Origin: Actinomucor elegans
Lineage: Eukaryota > Mucoromycota > Mucoromycetes > Mucorales > Mucoraceae
NCBI GenBank assembly: GCA_026027325.1
Contig: JAMSLZ010000010.1
Span: 248,001-312,000, forward strand
DNA length: 64,000 nt
Direction of reading: 5' to 3'
The position numbers and the translations under genes were made by a program. The notes under the pieces are model-generated. The model saw only the letters and a program-made list of their open reading frames with translations, was not told the DNA's origin and searched no databases. This document shows positions 31,929 to 44,595 of this stretch, one piece after another; within the stretch, counting starts at the first letter, position 1, and every line of letters begins with the position of its first letter.

Positions 31929-34900
31929 TTATAAAAGAGAACCGCCGGAATTATTATCAGAGTTTAGTTTTAGGTGAAATATATTCTGGACTTCAGGTCT
32001 GTGGGGGTGCGTCATACAACCATGGATCTCGGTGGATTCGCCAATTGTTTTAAAATAAGTCAATCGCATTTGCTTCCCAGGAACAATTTGTACAAGATTC
32101 CCCTGAAAAACGGTCTGTAATTAGTACAGCCTTTGAAAGTGCTATAGAGATCAACTTACAGTATCAATGTGACGAATTTCAATGAATTCGGGATCAAATG
32201 CAATTATATACGGGTACTTAAAAACTATACTCTCTGGGGTCCCTTCCCATTCACAAAGTAAATTTAGCCTGTAGTATACAATGTGAATAAAAGGTGTTAC
32301 ATCGCTATCGTTTGTATTTACCTCTGAGATCTTTGTGGGACGCGATGTCCATTCTGTCTATTGTTTACATAGAAAGCGAACCTGTTATAACACAACAAAA
32401 ACTTGTCACCAACACGATACATGGCCAAAGGTCTAATAGAGTCTGCTTGTAGATTAACAAAGTCGAATTGAGGATCGGCTTTATCGGGAATTTGTTTGCC
32501 AGCCTCCCTGAGTCTTTCAGGTTGAATAATTTCAAATCCTCTCTCACAAACGATTGCAAACTTGGTCTTTAGAAAGTGAATGCCACTAGACTCAGCACCC
32601 ACATAGAATTTCTATTATAAATGTTACTCATAGTGTCATAGCATATATATATATATATTGATCAGCTTACCTTGTAAATCTTGAACCAAGGATGATCTCT
32701 CTTCCACACAGATCTTTTGGCATACTTTTTGTTTTTAGGGTCATGAAAGTCATACAACGGTTCTGATGCTGTAAATATACTGCGCACGCCATCTTTCTTT
32801 TTGAATACTACGAGATCCTTCTTATTGCATATGCCAACTTGAAAGTAGTCGACGTTATGGTCAAGTTCCTGGCCGAGATATTCTGCATTTGCTAGTGAAG
32901 CATCTAGTAAATTTAATGGATAGGCCTTCAATGTTTTATCTAAAAAAAAAAGCATTACTCAGTATTACTCCATGCGTAAAAATATATGGTATTTACCAGA
33001 AAGAACAAGTAAAATATCATAGTTTTCCAGTAATGCAACTTGCGATACGTTCTTGCATCTGAGCACCTGCCTAACGCCATTTACACTAGGTGACTTGAAG
33101 TATACACCTGTATCTGTTCCAATCGCCAGCATGCCTCTATAATGGCCGGTAGCTTTTATAAATTGGGTTAATAACTAGAATACAAGTATGAGTAATGCAA
33201 TGCCTTACTAAACGGTAATGTGCAATTGACTTTTCCTCGTTTCTCAGAAGTAGATGTCTGACAATATTTAAACGAGATATCATCTAGTGAAACTACATCA
33301 TAGACATCCTCTCCCATACGTTCCTTCGTGAATGCTTTTGCTTTTTCAATAGACGTAACGCATTTTTCCTTTTCATCAGATGAACACAAAAAAGTGTAAT
33401 TACCGCCTTTTCTTCCCAGATGACGAAGATTCAATAGTAGCAAACCTGTTGATGCAAGAAAGGTTCTTGCGGTTAACGTAGGATTTGTTACATCGGTTGT
33501 ATCACCGATCAATAACATTTGAAGCGGCATAGGTCTTTTCGAGACACGATATTCTTCTATATTACTGGAAGCAGTCGATCTTCGCACCTTTGTCATTAGA
33601 ACCATATGGTCAAATACAAGTAAGTGGATATCTGTATTTTCAATACCGCCACCTCGACGTTTTATATCGCCTTTATAATAGAGCTGTCGATGGGGATCTG
33701 TCAATTGCAAATGTTCTTTGCCTTGTTCAAACGTAATTAGATCATTGATGTTCAAAATCTCAACGCGTTGCTCGAATATTTCAGTTAAAGTGTTTGATCG
33801 AGAAGCTGCTTTCTTGGCCAGATCCAAACATTCAGGCAAATATGCAGCATCTGGGTGGTCTTTGTCTGTGTTGTCTAAAGCAGCTTTTACTAATATTGCG
33901 TAGCGTTGCATACGTGCTCCTGGACTCTTTAGGAAACTACTGACTGGTAATCGTCGCATACGTTCATTTTTCTCTACTTCCTCAATAAAGTCCATAAAAT
34001 ATGTGTTATTCCTTTCTTCTGCTTTGACCAGATATTCTGCTAACGCAACACGAGGACAGAATCGCGAGAAAACATCTTCAAAATATGCAAAGTGCTTGAT
34101 TAAGATATCACCAATCATTGGTATGCATTTTTGTTCGTACTGATGCTGTAGGCCAAGCAAGTCCTTGAGCAAGTTGGTGCTAACAGTTATTAATTCCTTG
34201 TAATTGCCAAACACCTCCTTAACAAACTCCTGTGTCTTCTCTGATGATTCAACGATGGATTTTTGCAATAATGGAGCTACAATTACTTCAGACAATACAT
34301 CCAAGTCGTTCCTGTACGCCTTTTCCGAGTATATTATCTCGTTGATAGCTTCTTGTCGGGCTATCTCTCTTTTTGACAAACTGTCCAACAAATCCTTTGA
34401 TGCACGTTCGGTCCAGAAAATGCAAGGCTGAGTCAATGAAGCGCCATCATTTAATAATATTCGGTCTGATAGTAGTAATTGGCTTTTACTAACAGCTGGT
34501 GAGGGTACTTTTTTCACATAGAATTCCGAAGCAGATACTTCTGGCTTATTAGGACAAAGAGGCACATAGCAACCGCCTTCACCAGGCCGACAATTGTACG
34601 TATAACAGTTTAATAGTCTTGTGAGCAGTCCAGTGGGAATTCTATCATCTTCTTTCAGATCTGCTTGAAGCGTATAATAGTCATCTGATGAATTGGTAAA
34701 CGACGTTTGTGAATAGTGAATTGGATGAAATAAAGGCGGGTTTGCTTTCATTAATACACTTGCTAACAATATACAATATGGTTTAGGAACATGGTCCAAA
34801 AGCCGTCGCAGTATTTTCTAAATAAGTAACGATATTAGTGACTAAGAGCTGATTCGACTGGCGCATACTTTACCACTGCTTCTTTCCCAGTGAAAGACCT

Positions 34901-35913
34901 AGCATATGTATTTGTGCAAACAGGTTTGCAGGTATTCTCCAGAGCTTGCACTTCTTTTATAAAAGCTCTGCTTAAAACAGACATGAAACCATAAGCATGT
35001 AACACAAAGACTGCAGAAGATGAAGCACTTTGGTCCATTGTTGGTACTATTGTTGTAGTTAACGTGGAATATTGGGTATTCACTGTGGTTATAATGGGGT
35101 ATTGGGTATTCACAGAAAATTGAGAATTTAAAATTGTAACAGATGAATCACTGTCTCGACACGTATTATGACTGGATCTGATAGATGATTTGCAACTCGC
35201 TAGAGCTACTTTTTCTTGCGGTTGACTGCTGTAATCATTCAAATGTGTATTAATATCGTGTTGAGGATACATGGGCGGTTCAATAATAGAAGCAAAATAG
35301 GGGTTATAAACTCCTAGATCAGAATACTGTTGTGATGGTGTAAGTATTGACTTATCCATAGTAATAGGTATATGTATCGACAATGGCATAGACGTATACA
35401 TTGGTGAGGATTTCCCAAAAGTAGTAGATTGCCTGTATCCATTCTTTAGTGGCAAAAGTGGAGGCTGGTCATAGTCTCGATACGAAGGTCTAGGAGGCGG
35501 TTGTTCTCTGATAATTCGTGCCATATTGCTTTTCATGTCCTATAATATACAAATTGTCAGATTCAACAAGCTTTATCTAGTAATCATATTTTACATCAAC
35601 TCCGGACGTTGTATTTGATCTATTTGGTAGGATAAGCAACTGTCTCTGCGGTTCTTGTAGTGAATGAGTTCTCGCTGGTGGTGCATACAATTCTTGTTCT
35701 TTACATAATTCTGAAATTAAAGAGTCAACGTCTCGTGCAAGGCAGTCCAAAGCCGAATTTGGAGTACGATAAATATCTTCATGCTTCAGTAAGTCTGGTG
35801 GATTCTGCATATTGGTATTTGGTAAAAGCGAAATACTTGTGTTCCTGGTCAAAAAATCAGCATAAATACTTCTGTTTCGTGACTGCTTGGGATCCCCCAA
35901 AGACCTTGTAACG
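31929..35913 (-). CDS. Rho guanine-nucleotide exchange factor, DEP-DH-PH-CNH (ROM2-like); 5' end unresolved
   Basis: Eight exons: 35595-35913, 34874-35539, 33209-34817, 32997-33152, 32671-32939, 32322-32611, 32160-32268 and 31929-32102. The first listed exon has no ATG; it starts after a TAG acceptor and probably joins a 17-base exon (about 35961-35977) and something further upstream. The N-terminus contains SRNRSIYADFLTRNTS. A DEP domain (ARSFTGKEAVVKILRRLL) spans an intron. The DH domain follows (RQEAINEIIYSEKAYRNDL to FLKSPGARMQRYAILVKA), then a PH domain (KGDIKRRGGG, HLLVFDHMVLMTKV). A C-terminal CNH domain runs from GHYRGMLAIGTDTGVYF to MTHPHRPEVQNIFHLKL. This is the ROM1/ROM2 architecture that activates Rho1 in the cell-wall integrity pathway at the plasma membrane. 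Confidence 0.93.
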
Positions 35914-36389
35914 CTACACAGATCAATTTGAATTGGTAATTGTTGGCTTTGCCTTATTTACCAATCATCATAGTATCGCTAAGCCGAAAGAGAATGGGGT
36001 ATTACTAGTAAGTATTATTAAACACTGCTTGAAATATAATTGAATTCAACCTTTACTGGAATAAAAATAAACGTCAAGTGTTGAGATCTTGAAAGCTTTA
36101 CGTGGTCAATGATTTTAATTCAGGAACACTAATCTGGAATACAAAAAAAAAAATCCATGCAGATGGATTTAGTGAAACCTTTTTCTTCATAAAAAACCTC
36201 CGTTATCCAGTTAAATATTGCCCTTTTGATCAGTTAAAGAGAAAATATACTTAGTGTATCATTGAATCCAGAATAAGCTCAAGCTTTTAGTTACGCGAAC
36301 AAAAAGAGTGGTGAGTTAATTAACAAGAATATTGAATGAGGCATTGAATGTAGCAAAAGCAGTCGAGCTAAATGGAGAATTGACTGGAT

Positions 36390-36500
36390 GCAAGGATTCA
36401 ATCCGAATATGAATTAATGTTTAGATGCGATATTTGACTGAAATTAACTGAGAGATCTAAGATGATTAGTAGCTGCTATTATATATACATAGCTCACCAT
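36390..36500 (+). repeat. Dispersed repeat family, copy G
   Basis: Blocks ATGCAAGGATTCAATCCGAA, ATGAATTAATGTTTAGATGC, GATATTTGACTGAAATTAAC and TGAGAGATCTAAGATGATTA follow the family order. Confidence 0.55.
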
Positions 36501-36544
36501 TAATTATAAAATGGTATATAAGTTATTGAACTGAAATTAAATAG

Positions 36545-36668
36545 TCTTAGATGTAGCGATTCACTCTAAACATGCACTAGTTGTTAAATGTAATATTAAA
36601 AAGAGATTGGCCATGAGATATATGGATCTATTGATCGAGAGATATGAAATGTATGCAATTTACTGCTA
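36545..36668 (+). repeat. Dispersed repeat family, copy H
   Basis: Blocks CTTAGATGTAGCGATTCAC, CTAAACATGCACTAGTTG, AAATGTAATATT, GATTGGCCATGAGATATATG, GATCTATTGATC and ATGAAATGTATGCAATTTAC follow the family order. A third, shorter copy starts at about 36716 (GTAGTGATTCTGAACATAAA). Confidence 0.6.
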
Positions 36669-39339
36669 AATACTACATTATATTGCACTCATGATGCCTC
36701 TTGAAAATGGTAGGTTTAGCGTATGTAGTGATTCTGAACATAAATTAATCATCAGTTGACAAATGGCGAGATGCCCTTATATATGGAACATGGAGACGGC
36801 ATTTCCGAGCCATAATTCGTTAATAAAGACGGTTTAGTATATCTAGTAAGAGTATGTAAATAAACTTTTATAGATTTTATTGCATATAAAATACTCAAGT
36901 TCTGGTTGCATTCTGCTTTTTTTGCTATAACAACTCTGAATTGAACGATTTTTATACAATTTGCTATGCCATTCAATGCTACAAAAACTTAAAAATGTGA
37001 TCAAAACTCTGGCCATTTATCCTCTCGCCAGTAAAACTTGAGGTGAATTGGTAGTGGTAGAGGAATATGTTAAAAACATGATTCATGATCTAATTTTCTT
37101 TCCCATTGCTCGAAACACATACTGGTGTTCTGTATACTGTATAGAAGTGAACAAGAAACGAGATAGCACATTTTAAGCAGGGTCTCAATAATAGTGTTAA
37201 GTGGGATATTGCTTAAATCTACTAATTCGCTTTCTATTAGCTTCTATACAGCAACAAAGTCATCCGTATATATTTTGGAACATCTGAAGCATAGGTTTAC
37301 TTAAAATTATGTCTCTAAAATACTTTTAATACTCTCAAGAATGAGACACCATTTTTCCCGTTGCGTTTTCTTTAATTGTTCATTATGTGGATGAAATTTA
37401 ATAAAGCTAGTTCAGGATCATAAGCTTTAATCTATCTTTGAGCGACAAACCGTCACCAAAAGATAAAAAAACTGCTTTAACAAAAAAGTATACTCAATTT
37501 AATGTAATGTTTAATAGTATAAAATCTATAGCTTTTCTTTCCTTTAATCTAAGGAGCTTTCTTGGTAAGAAGCGAGTCTGAACTTTTTCAGAAATACAAT
37601 TATAATTCGAGTGCTTTATATTTAACAAAATATACATAAAATATGCTTGCATAGTCTCAAACATTTTAAACCTAGTAAATCCATTTGTATGCTTGAAACA
37701 AATACGAAAGAGTTTCTGGTGTTTGAAAATATGTTAATACCAGGATTATTTTCGTTTTCACCTCATTTTTAATTTCTCCAAGTTTCTCGATTGATGATAT
37801 AATGTTCCTTTTGGTTATTTGTTCATGTTCAGAATGATGTGTTAGATCTACTAAAGCCTTAATTAACCTGGAACTGAACAAGTATATAGTACAGTTACTG
37901 ATTAGCAACAATCATTCTGTATATTTCATAGTAACTAGAACAAACTATGTATTAATATTGATCGATCTTGGTTCATTGTCGTATCTGCTGCAGGGATATA
38001 TTTTGGCTGAAAAGTTTCTAAGTATATTTTAAATATTTACGCAAAAATGAGTGATTGAGATAGAGAGAGCTTTTTAGCTGTGATGTGCGAAACTGCATTT
38101 TGAGATGAAAAGATATAGTTGATTTGAGCCTGTTCAAAATAACTGTAGCCAAATAATCGGTAGATAGCAGAATAGTATATTGAATGTTAAATGAGCAGAT
38201 GAAGGAAGCTTATTACAAAAAAAGAAAAGAAAAATAACGAACTTGAAACTGACACTAGATGTAAAGGCCCTGACTATTAGGTATCACCTGGTTGTTATAT
38301 TAAGCTGTTTTAGAGAACTGGAATGTATCTCAGACGTGTTCCATGCTCAGAATGAATTGTTGCAGCTGGAAAGACTTTGATTCGGCTCCTATTCTTTTGT
38401 TTAGTTCCAATATATTGTTCATAATCACTAATCTATAGTCACCCTTCAGTCCCAATGGTTGTTTATCCCCTTCACCAAATGAAAAAATCTTTGGCTTCCT
38501 TGAGCTTATAATATGATGGAAAGGCCCTTACATTAGATATATTGTAGTAACATTTAGTTAAGAGCAGCAAAATAACATTTGAATTTGAGAATCAATTATA
38601 TATACTTGGCATATAGTTACACTGGCGTGCATTTAGATCGGGGAGCCTCAGATAGCCAACAATATGTCAAAAGAAGGTTTGTCAGATGAGCCCAGGTAAG
38701 CACCAATTTAAACCAACGGCTCTGTCCCTGATTTGCATTACATAATAATAAACTCTCTATGTGCTACAATTGATGTTAACTCGAAAGTGACAGTGTACAC
38801 TAAGAAATTACTCTGTTTAGCCCCTTTTTTATTTAATCGCTTTTATTAGGTAATTCTTTTTCGAGTAAATAATATACTTTATTTGAACACCAGTCATACA
38901 TGTCCCATAGGAACGTGCTCTGTTTTGTATGCCAAAAAAAAAGACCCTTTATGAGTCATAAAACACAAAGAAGTTTCAATGTAAATGCTGTATCGGCATT
39001 AAATCCTATAGACCGTACACGTTTTTGATGCTTAATTTCAAGGTCAGTAGATGCCAGCACAATGCAGATAAGCAGGTCTTATAGTATATAAAATGAACAC
39101 AACAAAGCTTCATAATGTAAGAAGTTTGATGTGGCAGAATTACCTAATGTACAAGCCTCAAATAGGTAATATAGTACAAAACTAACTATGAGTCAGTGTT
39201 TGTTAGCGTAGAAAATACCAGGGAAAAAAAAAATAAGTGACGGGGTTGTGCCATAAAATAGATGAAAGAAAAAAAAAAGATTAGCCTTAATCAATATTTT
39301 CTTTTTTCTTCCTTATTACTTTAACATTTTAAGCTAAAT

Positions 39340-40985
39340 ATGACTACTGACTGGACCCCTCAGGATTGGAAATCAAAGCCTATTGTACAAGACGTTGTCT
39401 ATGAAGACCCTGCACATGTTGAACGCGTATTAAACAAATTAAACCGTTTGCCACCCATGGTATCGGCTGCAGAGGTAATAAACGCTAGGTTAGCTATAAT
39501 CAGCCCATTAACAAACTTACGACAGGTGGATAACTTAAGAAATCAATTAAAAGAAGCTGCTCTCGGTAAATCCTTCTTATTACAGGGTGGCGATTGCGCA
39601 GAATTGTTTGATTATTGTTCTCAGGTAAAATTGAATACGTTACAGGACAAACGACATTCTGATATGGGATTATGATTAGGACCCTATTGAAGCTAAACTT
39701 AAGGTACTGTTACAAATGTCTCTTGTGTTAACTTGGGGCGCTCGTACACCAGTCGTTCGTATTGCACGTATGGCTGGTCAATATGCCAAACCTCGTTCTA
39801 ATCCAATGGAAATGTATGAAGGAAAGGAGATTCATTCCTTCAGGTAAGACTTTAAACAATGGAAGTATCTTTGGTAATACTAAACGGTTTGGGTAACAGA
39901 GGAGATAATGTCAATGGCTTTGATCCTAAAGATCGTAAACCTGATCCTGAGCGTTTATTAGGGTACAGTATTATGTAACTTTATTGGGGCATGCACTAAT
40001 GCTTCCTTTGTAGGGCCTACTTTCATTCAGCAGCTACTTTAAATTATGTTCGTACTTTGTTAGACTCTGGATTTGCAGATTTGCACGAACCTTCGAAATG
40101 GAATTTGAGCCACGTACGCTCAGATAATGTCAAGCGAGAATATGAAGCCATTGTAACTCAATTGACAGACTCACTTGACTTTATGAGAACCATTGGTGCT
40201 GACAATGGTGGATCTAATGCGCTCAACTCAATTGATTTCTTTGTCTCTCATGAAGCACTCTTATTGGACTATGAATCATGTTTGACACGTCAAATGCCTT
40301 CTTTGAACAATAATAAGGAAAAGAGATGGTACAATATGGGCTCTCACTTTTTGTGGATTGGTGATCGTACACGTCAACCTGAGGGGGCTCACGTTGACTA
40401 TATGCGAGGTATTGAAAACCCCATTGGTATCAAAGTTGGACCTACTACTGTGCCCGAAGAATTAGTAGATCTATTAAATACAGTCAATCCCAAGAAGGAG
40501 ATTGGTAAAGTAACTTTAATTACGCGTTTTGGAGCGGAAAAGGTCGAAAAGTATTTGCCACAGCACATTGAAGCAGTGCGCCAGTCTGGCCATATTCCTG
40601 TCTGGGTGTGCGATCCTATGCACGGCAATACCAAAACTGCAACTAGCAACCTAAAGACACGTCATTTCACTGATATCATTCAAGAACTATCACAGACTTT
40701 CCGTGTACATAAAGAATGCAAGAGTAAATTGAACGGTGTTCATTTTGAATTAACTGGCGATTCAGTGACAGGTAAGCGAACAACTTGCATGGCTTTATGC
40801 GTTAATAACAATATTTTATAGAATGCATTGGTGGTTCAATGGGCTTAAAAGACAAAGATTTGTCTACCAATTATCAAACATACTGTGATCCTCGCTTAAA
40901 CTACGAACAATCGCTTGATGTAGCCTTCTTGATTGCAAAGTACTATGAAAATGAAAGAAAAACCAAAGACTTTCCAAACTTGTAA
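39340..40985 (+). CDS. 3-deoxy-D-arabino-heptulosonate 7-phosphate synthase, class II
   Basis: Five exons, 39340-39624, 39680-39843, 39900-39962, 40014-40771 and 40822-40985, give 477 residues, the usual class II length. It condenses phosphoenolpyruvate and erythrose 4-phosphate, the first step of the shikimate pathway. Landmarks: WTPQDWKSKPIVQDVVY at the N-terminus, LLQGGDCAELFDYC (about 81-94) with the metal-binding Cys, RIARMAGQYAKPRS, RGDNVNGFD, HSAATLNYVRTLL, SHEALLLDYE, WIGDRTRQPEGAHVDYMRG (described in parts), NPIGIKVGPTTVP, WVCDPMHGNT and the SVTECIGGS end motif with the metal Glu. It is plant/filamentous-fungus type, not the ARO3/ARO4 class I form. Its stop is 38 bp from that of the convergent CEP120-like gene. 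Confidence 0.95.
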
Positions 40986-41023
40986 TAAACAGTAGAGAAA
41001 CTGTATAGCCATCAAATTTATTA

Positions 41024-42368
41024 TTAAACATCATCATACACAATGGGCTTGTATTCATTAGGCTCGGTCCAGCCTTTAACCAAGCCAATTTGATACTGTA
41101 GTTTTGCAAACTGCTTTCGAGAGTTAATGTGCCAAGTTCTGTCGTGATCATAGATGATTCTGGACTTTTCCGTAACACCTAACTCTTTATCTTTTATATA
41201 CACTTCTGAATAGCCAATAATGACTTCTTCTTCATCCTCTGCTTGCTTTATAACCAAACACACTTCAATAGTAGATTGCTCAGTTAACCAACCATGAATC
41301 TCTTCGAGGTCACCTTGAAAACGGATCATACCAGGGTACTCCCTTGCTTGCCATTCTTCCTCATCTTCTGTAAAGTCTACATTACATTGGTATTCTTGAT
41401 CTAGGAATCGATAATAGAAATAGGCATCAATGATATTGGAGTAGTTTTCCAGTATGGTTGATATATGTTTGGCTTCTATTACACGAAACAGGAATCCAAA
41501 CCGATCTGTGCCATTTCCTATTGATATAATATCATTTGCACTGTCTTCGTATTCATTACTAAGTAACTCGTCTTCGTATTCTTCTGTTTGCTTTAATAAC
41601 AAATCATCATCTTCTTCCTCCTCCTCCTCTTCCTCCTCTTCCTCCTCCTGCTCCTCGCCAGTTTCATCTGATGAATTCATAAACAGTTCGCTCATATCCG
41701 AATGAATCTCTAATCCAAGCTCTGCTCCTGTTGGATGGCTTGTCACTCGACTTGTTGTCCTCACTGGTATTTGTAATGGCGTACCCACTTCTTTATTTCC
41801 CACTGGTGAATCTGAAGTATGAGGCATTTCAACTATAAACAGACCTGCTTTGATTTTGCCTCGGTTATGTTCTCCCAGCGATAACCAATCACCCTTGTCT
41901 ACTACAAATTGCTGGATCTGCGACATATCGCGTCTACCCTGTCGCATCACAACTACCTTGGCATCTTCCATCTGTAGTTCAACAGATCCTAGCTTGTCTT
42001 TGGCGCATTTTTCAGATAAACTAAAGATATCCAGTGTGATGGGTGCTTGTTGCTTTCGTAGCCTCGAGAGAAAAGGACGGGATACGTAGTACACTAAAGT
42101 AGTTCTCCATTGCGGATTTTCGGTGCATAAAGCTGGCTTAGTGGATATGCGCATAGTTGGAGGTATTAAATCGTCGATTTGTCGAGGAAGTTTAAGATTG
42201 AGTCGAGATGTAACATAAACATCTTTATCTTCTTCAGGTTTAAATTGCTGACCTAAGGTTTATATGAAGATTAAACACAGGTACAAGTCAGTACTGGTAT
42301 TGATTTATACCATCTTCAATGGCAACGAGTATAGCAAAATGACATGTTTTTGTTACAAGCAAGGACAT
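41024..42368 (-). CDS. C2-domain protein resembling centrosomal CEP120
   Basis: Two exons, 42311-42368 and 41024-42252, give 428 residues. An N-terminal C2-like unit (LVTKTCHFAILVAIEDGQQF ... NPQWRTTLVYYVSRPFLSRLRKQQAPITLDIF ... DKLGSVELQMEDA) has the same pattern of conserved positions as the first C2 of CEP120: P-x-W-x-T, R-x4-LR-x-Q-x2-PI-x-L, LG-x3-L. A Glu-only tract of about 13 and an acidic linker follow. A second C2-like unit (FGFLFRVIEAKHIS ... STIEVCLVIKQAEDEEEVIIGYSEVYIKD) ends with FAKLQYQIGLVKGW, like the YTVTLEDYG end of CEP120 C2B. CEP120 acts in centriole assembly in animals. Mucoralean fungi lack centrioles, so the role here is open. It could simply be a distant C2 protein. 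Confidence 0.6.
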
Positions 42369-42799
42369 TTTGAAGAAGAGAGAGAAGAAAAATGAAATAC
42401 AAATTTTATTTTATTTTTGGGTATATATTTATATCAGATGCATATTATGCGGGAATATGATAGCGTTTACATGCTTAAGCATAATGAAAACCTAGGTCAA
42501 GGGCTGTATAGTACTATTTGATGAATTACCAACAGTTGTGTTGCTTGGCGAGTTTCAAGACAGCAGCTGATCTGACTTACAGTTGGATGGAATATTGTAA
42601 TAGTTTACAAAGGATTTGATTAATCCAACGTACGAACATAATAAGTTTAATCATATCCTTCATAAATGGGCTACTATGAATCAGTACGATATATATATAT
42701 ATACATATCAGGCTGCTACATTATCATAGTATGTTATTCAATTTATCAATGAAATAAAAGTGCCATAACCAGTTTATTATTAAATGTACCCTTTTGTTC
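42369..42799. other. Intergenic, nothing recognised
   Basis: 430 bases between two minus-strand genes. It holds the promoter of the CEP120-like gene and the 3' flank of the Smr protein gene, plus a short ATATATAT tract at about 42692-42703. Confidence 0.6.
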
Positions 42800-44595
42800 T
42801 CACTGTTTTTTTATTCCTTTGACGTAGATACAGCCAGGATGAGTCATTTCATACTGCCAACCGTCCCTCTTAAGTATTTTAAGTGTAGTAGGTAATAATT
42901 TGGATTCACCATACTGGGAATGCCTACCTACACCTGTAACAATTTTTAAAGGCTTAAACTGAAGTCGAGCTATATACGCAAAAGATATTAAGTAACAAGT
43001 TAAGACAGCAATACAAGCACTTACATGATTGCATTTGACTTCTAGAATACCACTGTGTGACACCTTCTTTGACTAATACTTGAGCCTCTGCTACTGTCAA
43101 CCCATGTAGATCCAGTAGATGATCATCATTTTGTTTCATACGCTGCCCACGTATAGTAGCTCGAGCAGCCCTCATATTCCAATCTTTTGCTTTACTATCA
43201 ATCTGCCTGGCATTGTCAGAATAGAAAAATGCGATTCCACCTTCACCAGGCCCTTTGTTTTTAGCCTGTCGATAAGCAGCGGCAGCTTTTCTGAACAACT
43301 CGTTTCTTTCCATGATCAATTGCATAGCAATATTTCTGCATTCTTCAGGATCGTCTTCTACATATGTCTGCTGGTTGTTCATCAATAAATATTCAGGCAC
43401 CACTGGCATGTTCTTTTTCTTAGCTGCTGCTCGTATCATATCAGACTCCTTAGCCATCTTTTTCAAACGGGCTTCCAGAGCTAATTGATCTACGTCAAAG
43501 CTTAAAAAGTGTTCGATGCCAAGCTGTGTCATTTGATCAATGGTTTTGTTTTGTCCTTGGCATTGTATAATGACTCCAAGGGAGACGCGTGCTACATCAT
43601 CAACTGTACGATCTACCATAATGGCCTCCAATTCTTGTTTGACGTTGGTTAGATCTTTGACAATGGCCCAAGTCAGTTCATGCTCTGGTTTCTCATCAGG
43701 GTATTTCTCCATTAGCATTTTGACAGACGCAATGACATTGCCTCTGCAGCGTTGAACGCAAGCTGCTATCGACATTTTAGGCACTCGCGCAAAATAGTGC
43801 TGTAGATTATTGACAGTAACATCGTATTGATGCCAAACATTGAACGGCACAGAAGCCATTTCAGCATACGCATCATCTTCTTGCTGTTGAGCCATGATTT
43901 TACGCATATTGTGGGAGGTTGCAGCAGGATTGGATGTATTACCTTGTGTACTACTCACTGTAGGTAGCTGGCCTGACGACCAAACTGTGCTCTTTTTCTT
44001 TTGTTTATTCTTCTTTTTGGGTGTCTTTTTAGTTGTTGATATATATTCATCATTGCTATTTTCCAGAGCAATATATCTATCGTGCTCTTCTTGTTGAATG
44101 AACTCTCGGCTAAGCAATAAATCCGTAGCTTTTTCCACGTCATTATCTTGTGATTTCAGCGCATCAATCAGCTCTTCCACAGGTAAGGTCGGAAAACATG
44201 TCAGCAAGAATTCGATATTTTCATCCTCACTTTCTATAGAAGACATCGTGGTGGTGGTAGTAGATTCATCTATTTCTAGTTGTTCCATATTGGATATCAA
44301 CTCATCTTGTTGGTCTAAGGTTTGATCTGCTTCTTTAGCTAAAGCAGATAATATTTGGAAAGAACTGTCATAGTTGAAAGAATCATTCCAGATAGCTTGT
44401 ATAAGTGAAGGATCTAGAGGTGGACAAAAAGCGGCCTAATCATCATGATGAGAAAACAAGATCAGACTGCGAATATCCTTGGTTTACCTGGAGTTTCGCT
44501 TCGCCATTCAATCTATCTTCTTTGATTTTTGTATTGTTTCGTTTTATCTTTTCCTGGGATAAGTGTGTGTACTGGTTGTCTTGTAATCTCCCCAT
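42800..44595 (-). CDS. CUE/UBA-like and Smr domain protein
   Basis: Three exons, 44488-44595, 43025-44435 and 42800-42969, give 562 residues. The short first exon (MGRLQDNQYTHLSQEKIKRN) was chosen because it is the nearest ATG that joins in phase. A CUE-type ubiquitin-binding motif is at about 105-145 (IEFLLTCFPTLPVEELIDALKSQDNDVEKATDLLL, in parts). A basic KKTPKKKNKQKKK tract and two central degenerate CUE-like segments follow. The DUF1771 helix pair is at about 400-455 (RNELFRKAAAAYRQAKNKGPGEGGIAFFYSDNARQIDSKAKDWN, in parts). The C-terminal Smr domain has DLHGLTVAEAQVLVKEGV, IVTGVGRHSQYG and HPGCIYVKGIKK, including the catalytic DLHG and TGxGxHS motifs. The layout matches Cue2-type endonucleases that cut mRNA on stalled ribosomes; that role is inferred. 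Confidence 0.92.

Larger units (their letters stand above)
35914..39339. other. Long intergenic region with repeat copies G, H, I
   Basis: 3.4 kb, AT-rich. The first 100-400 bases probably hold the missing 5' exon(s) of the RhoGEF. Repeat copies lie at about 36390-36500, 36545-36668 and 36716-36762, all in plus orientation. A 79-codon frame at 37672-37911 (minus) has no recognised domain. Confidence 0.55.

Noticed and set aside
37672..37911. 79-codon minus-strand ORF
   Set aside because: Helical-looking but isolated, with no recognisable family or exon partners in an AT-rich gap.
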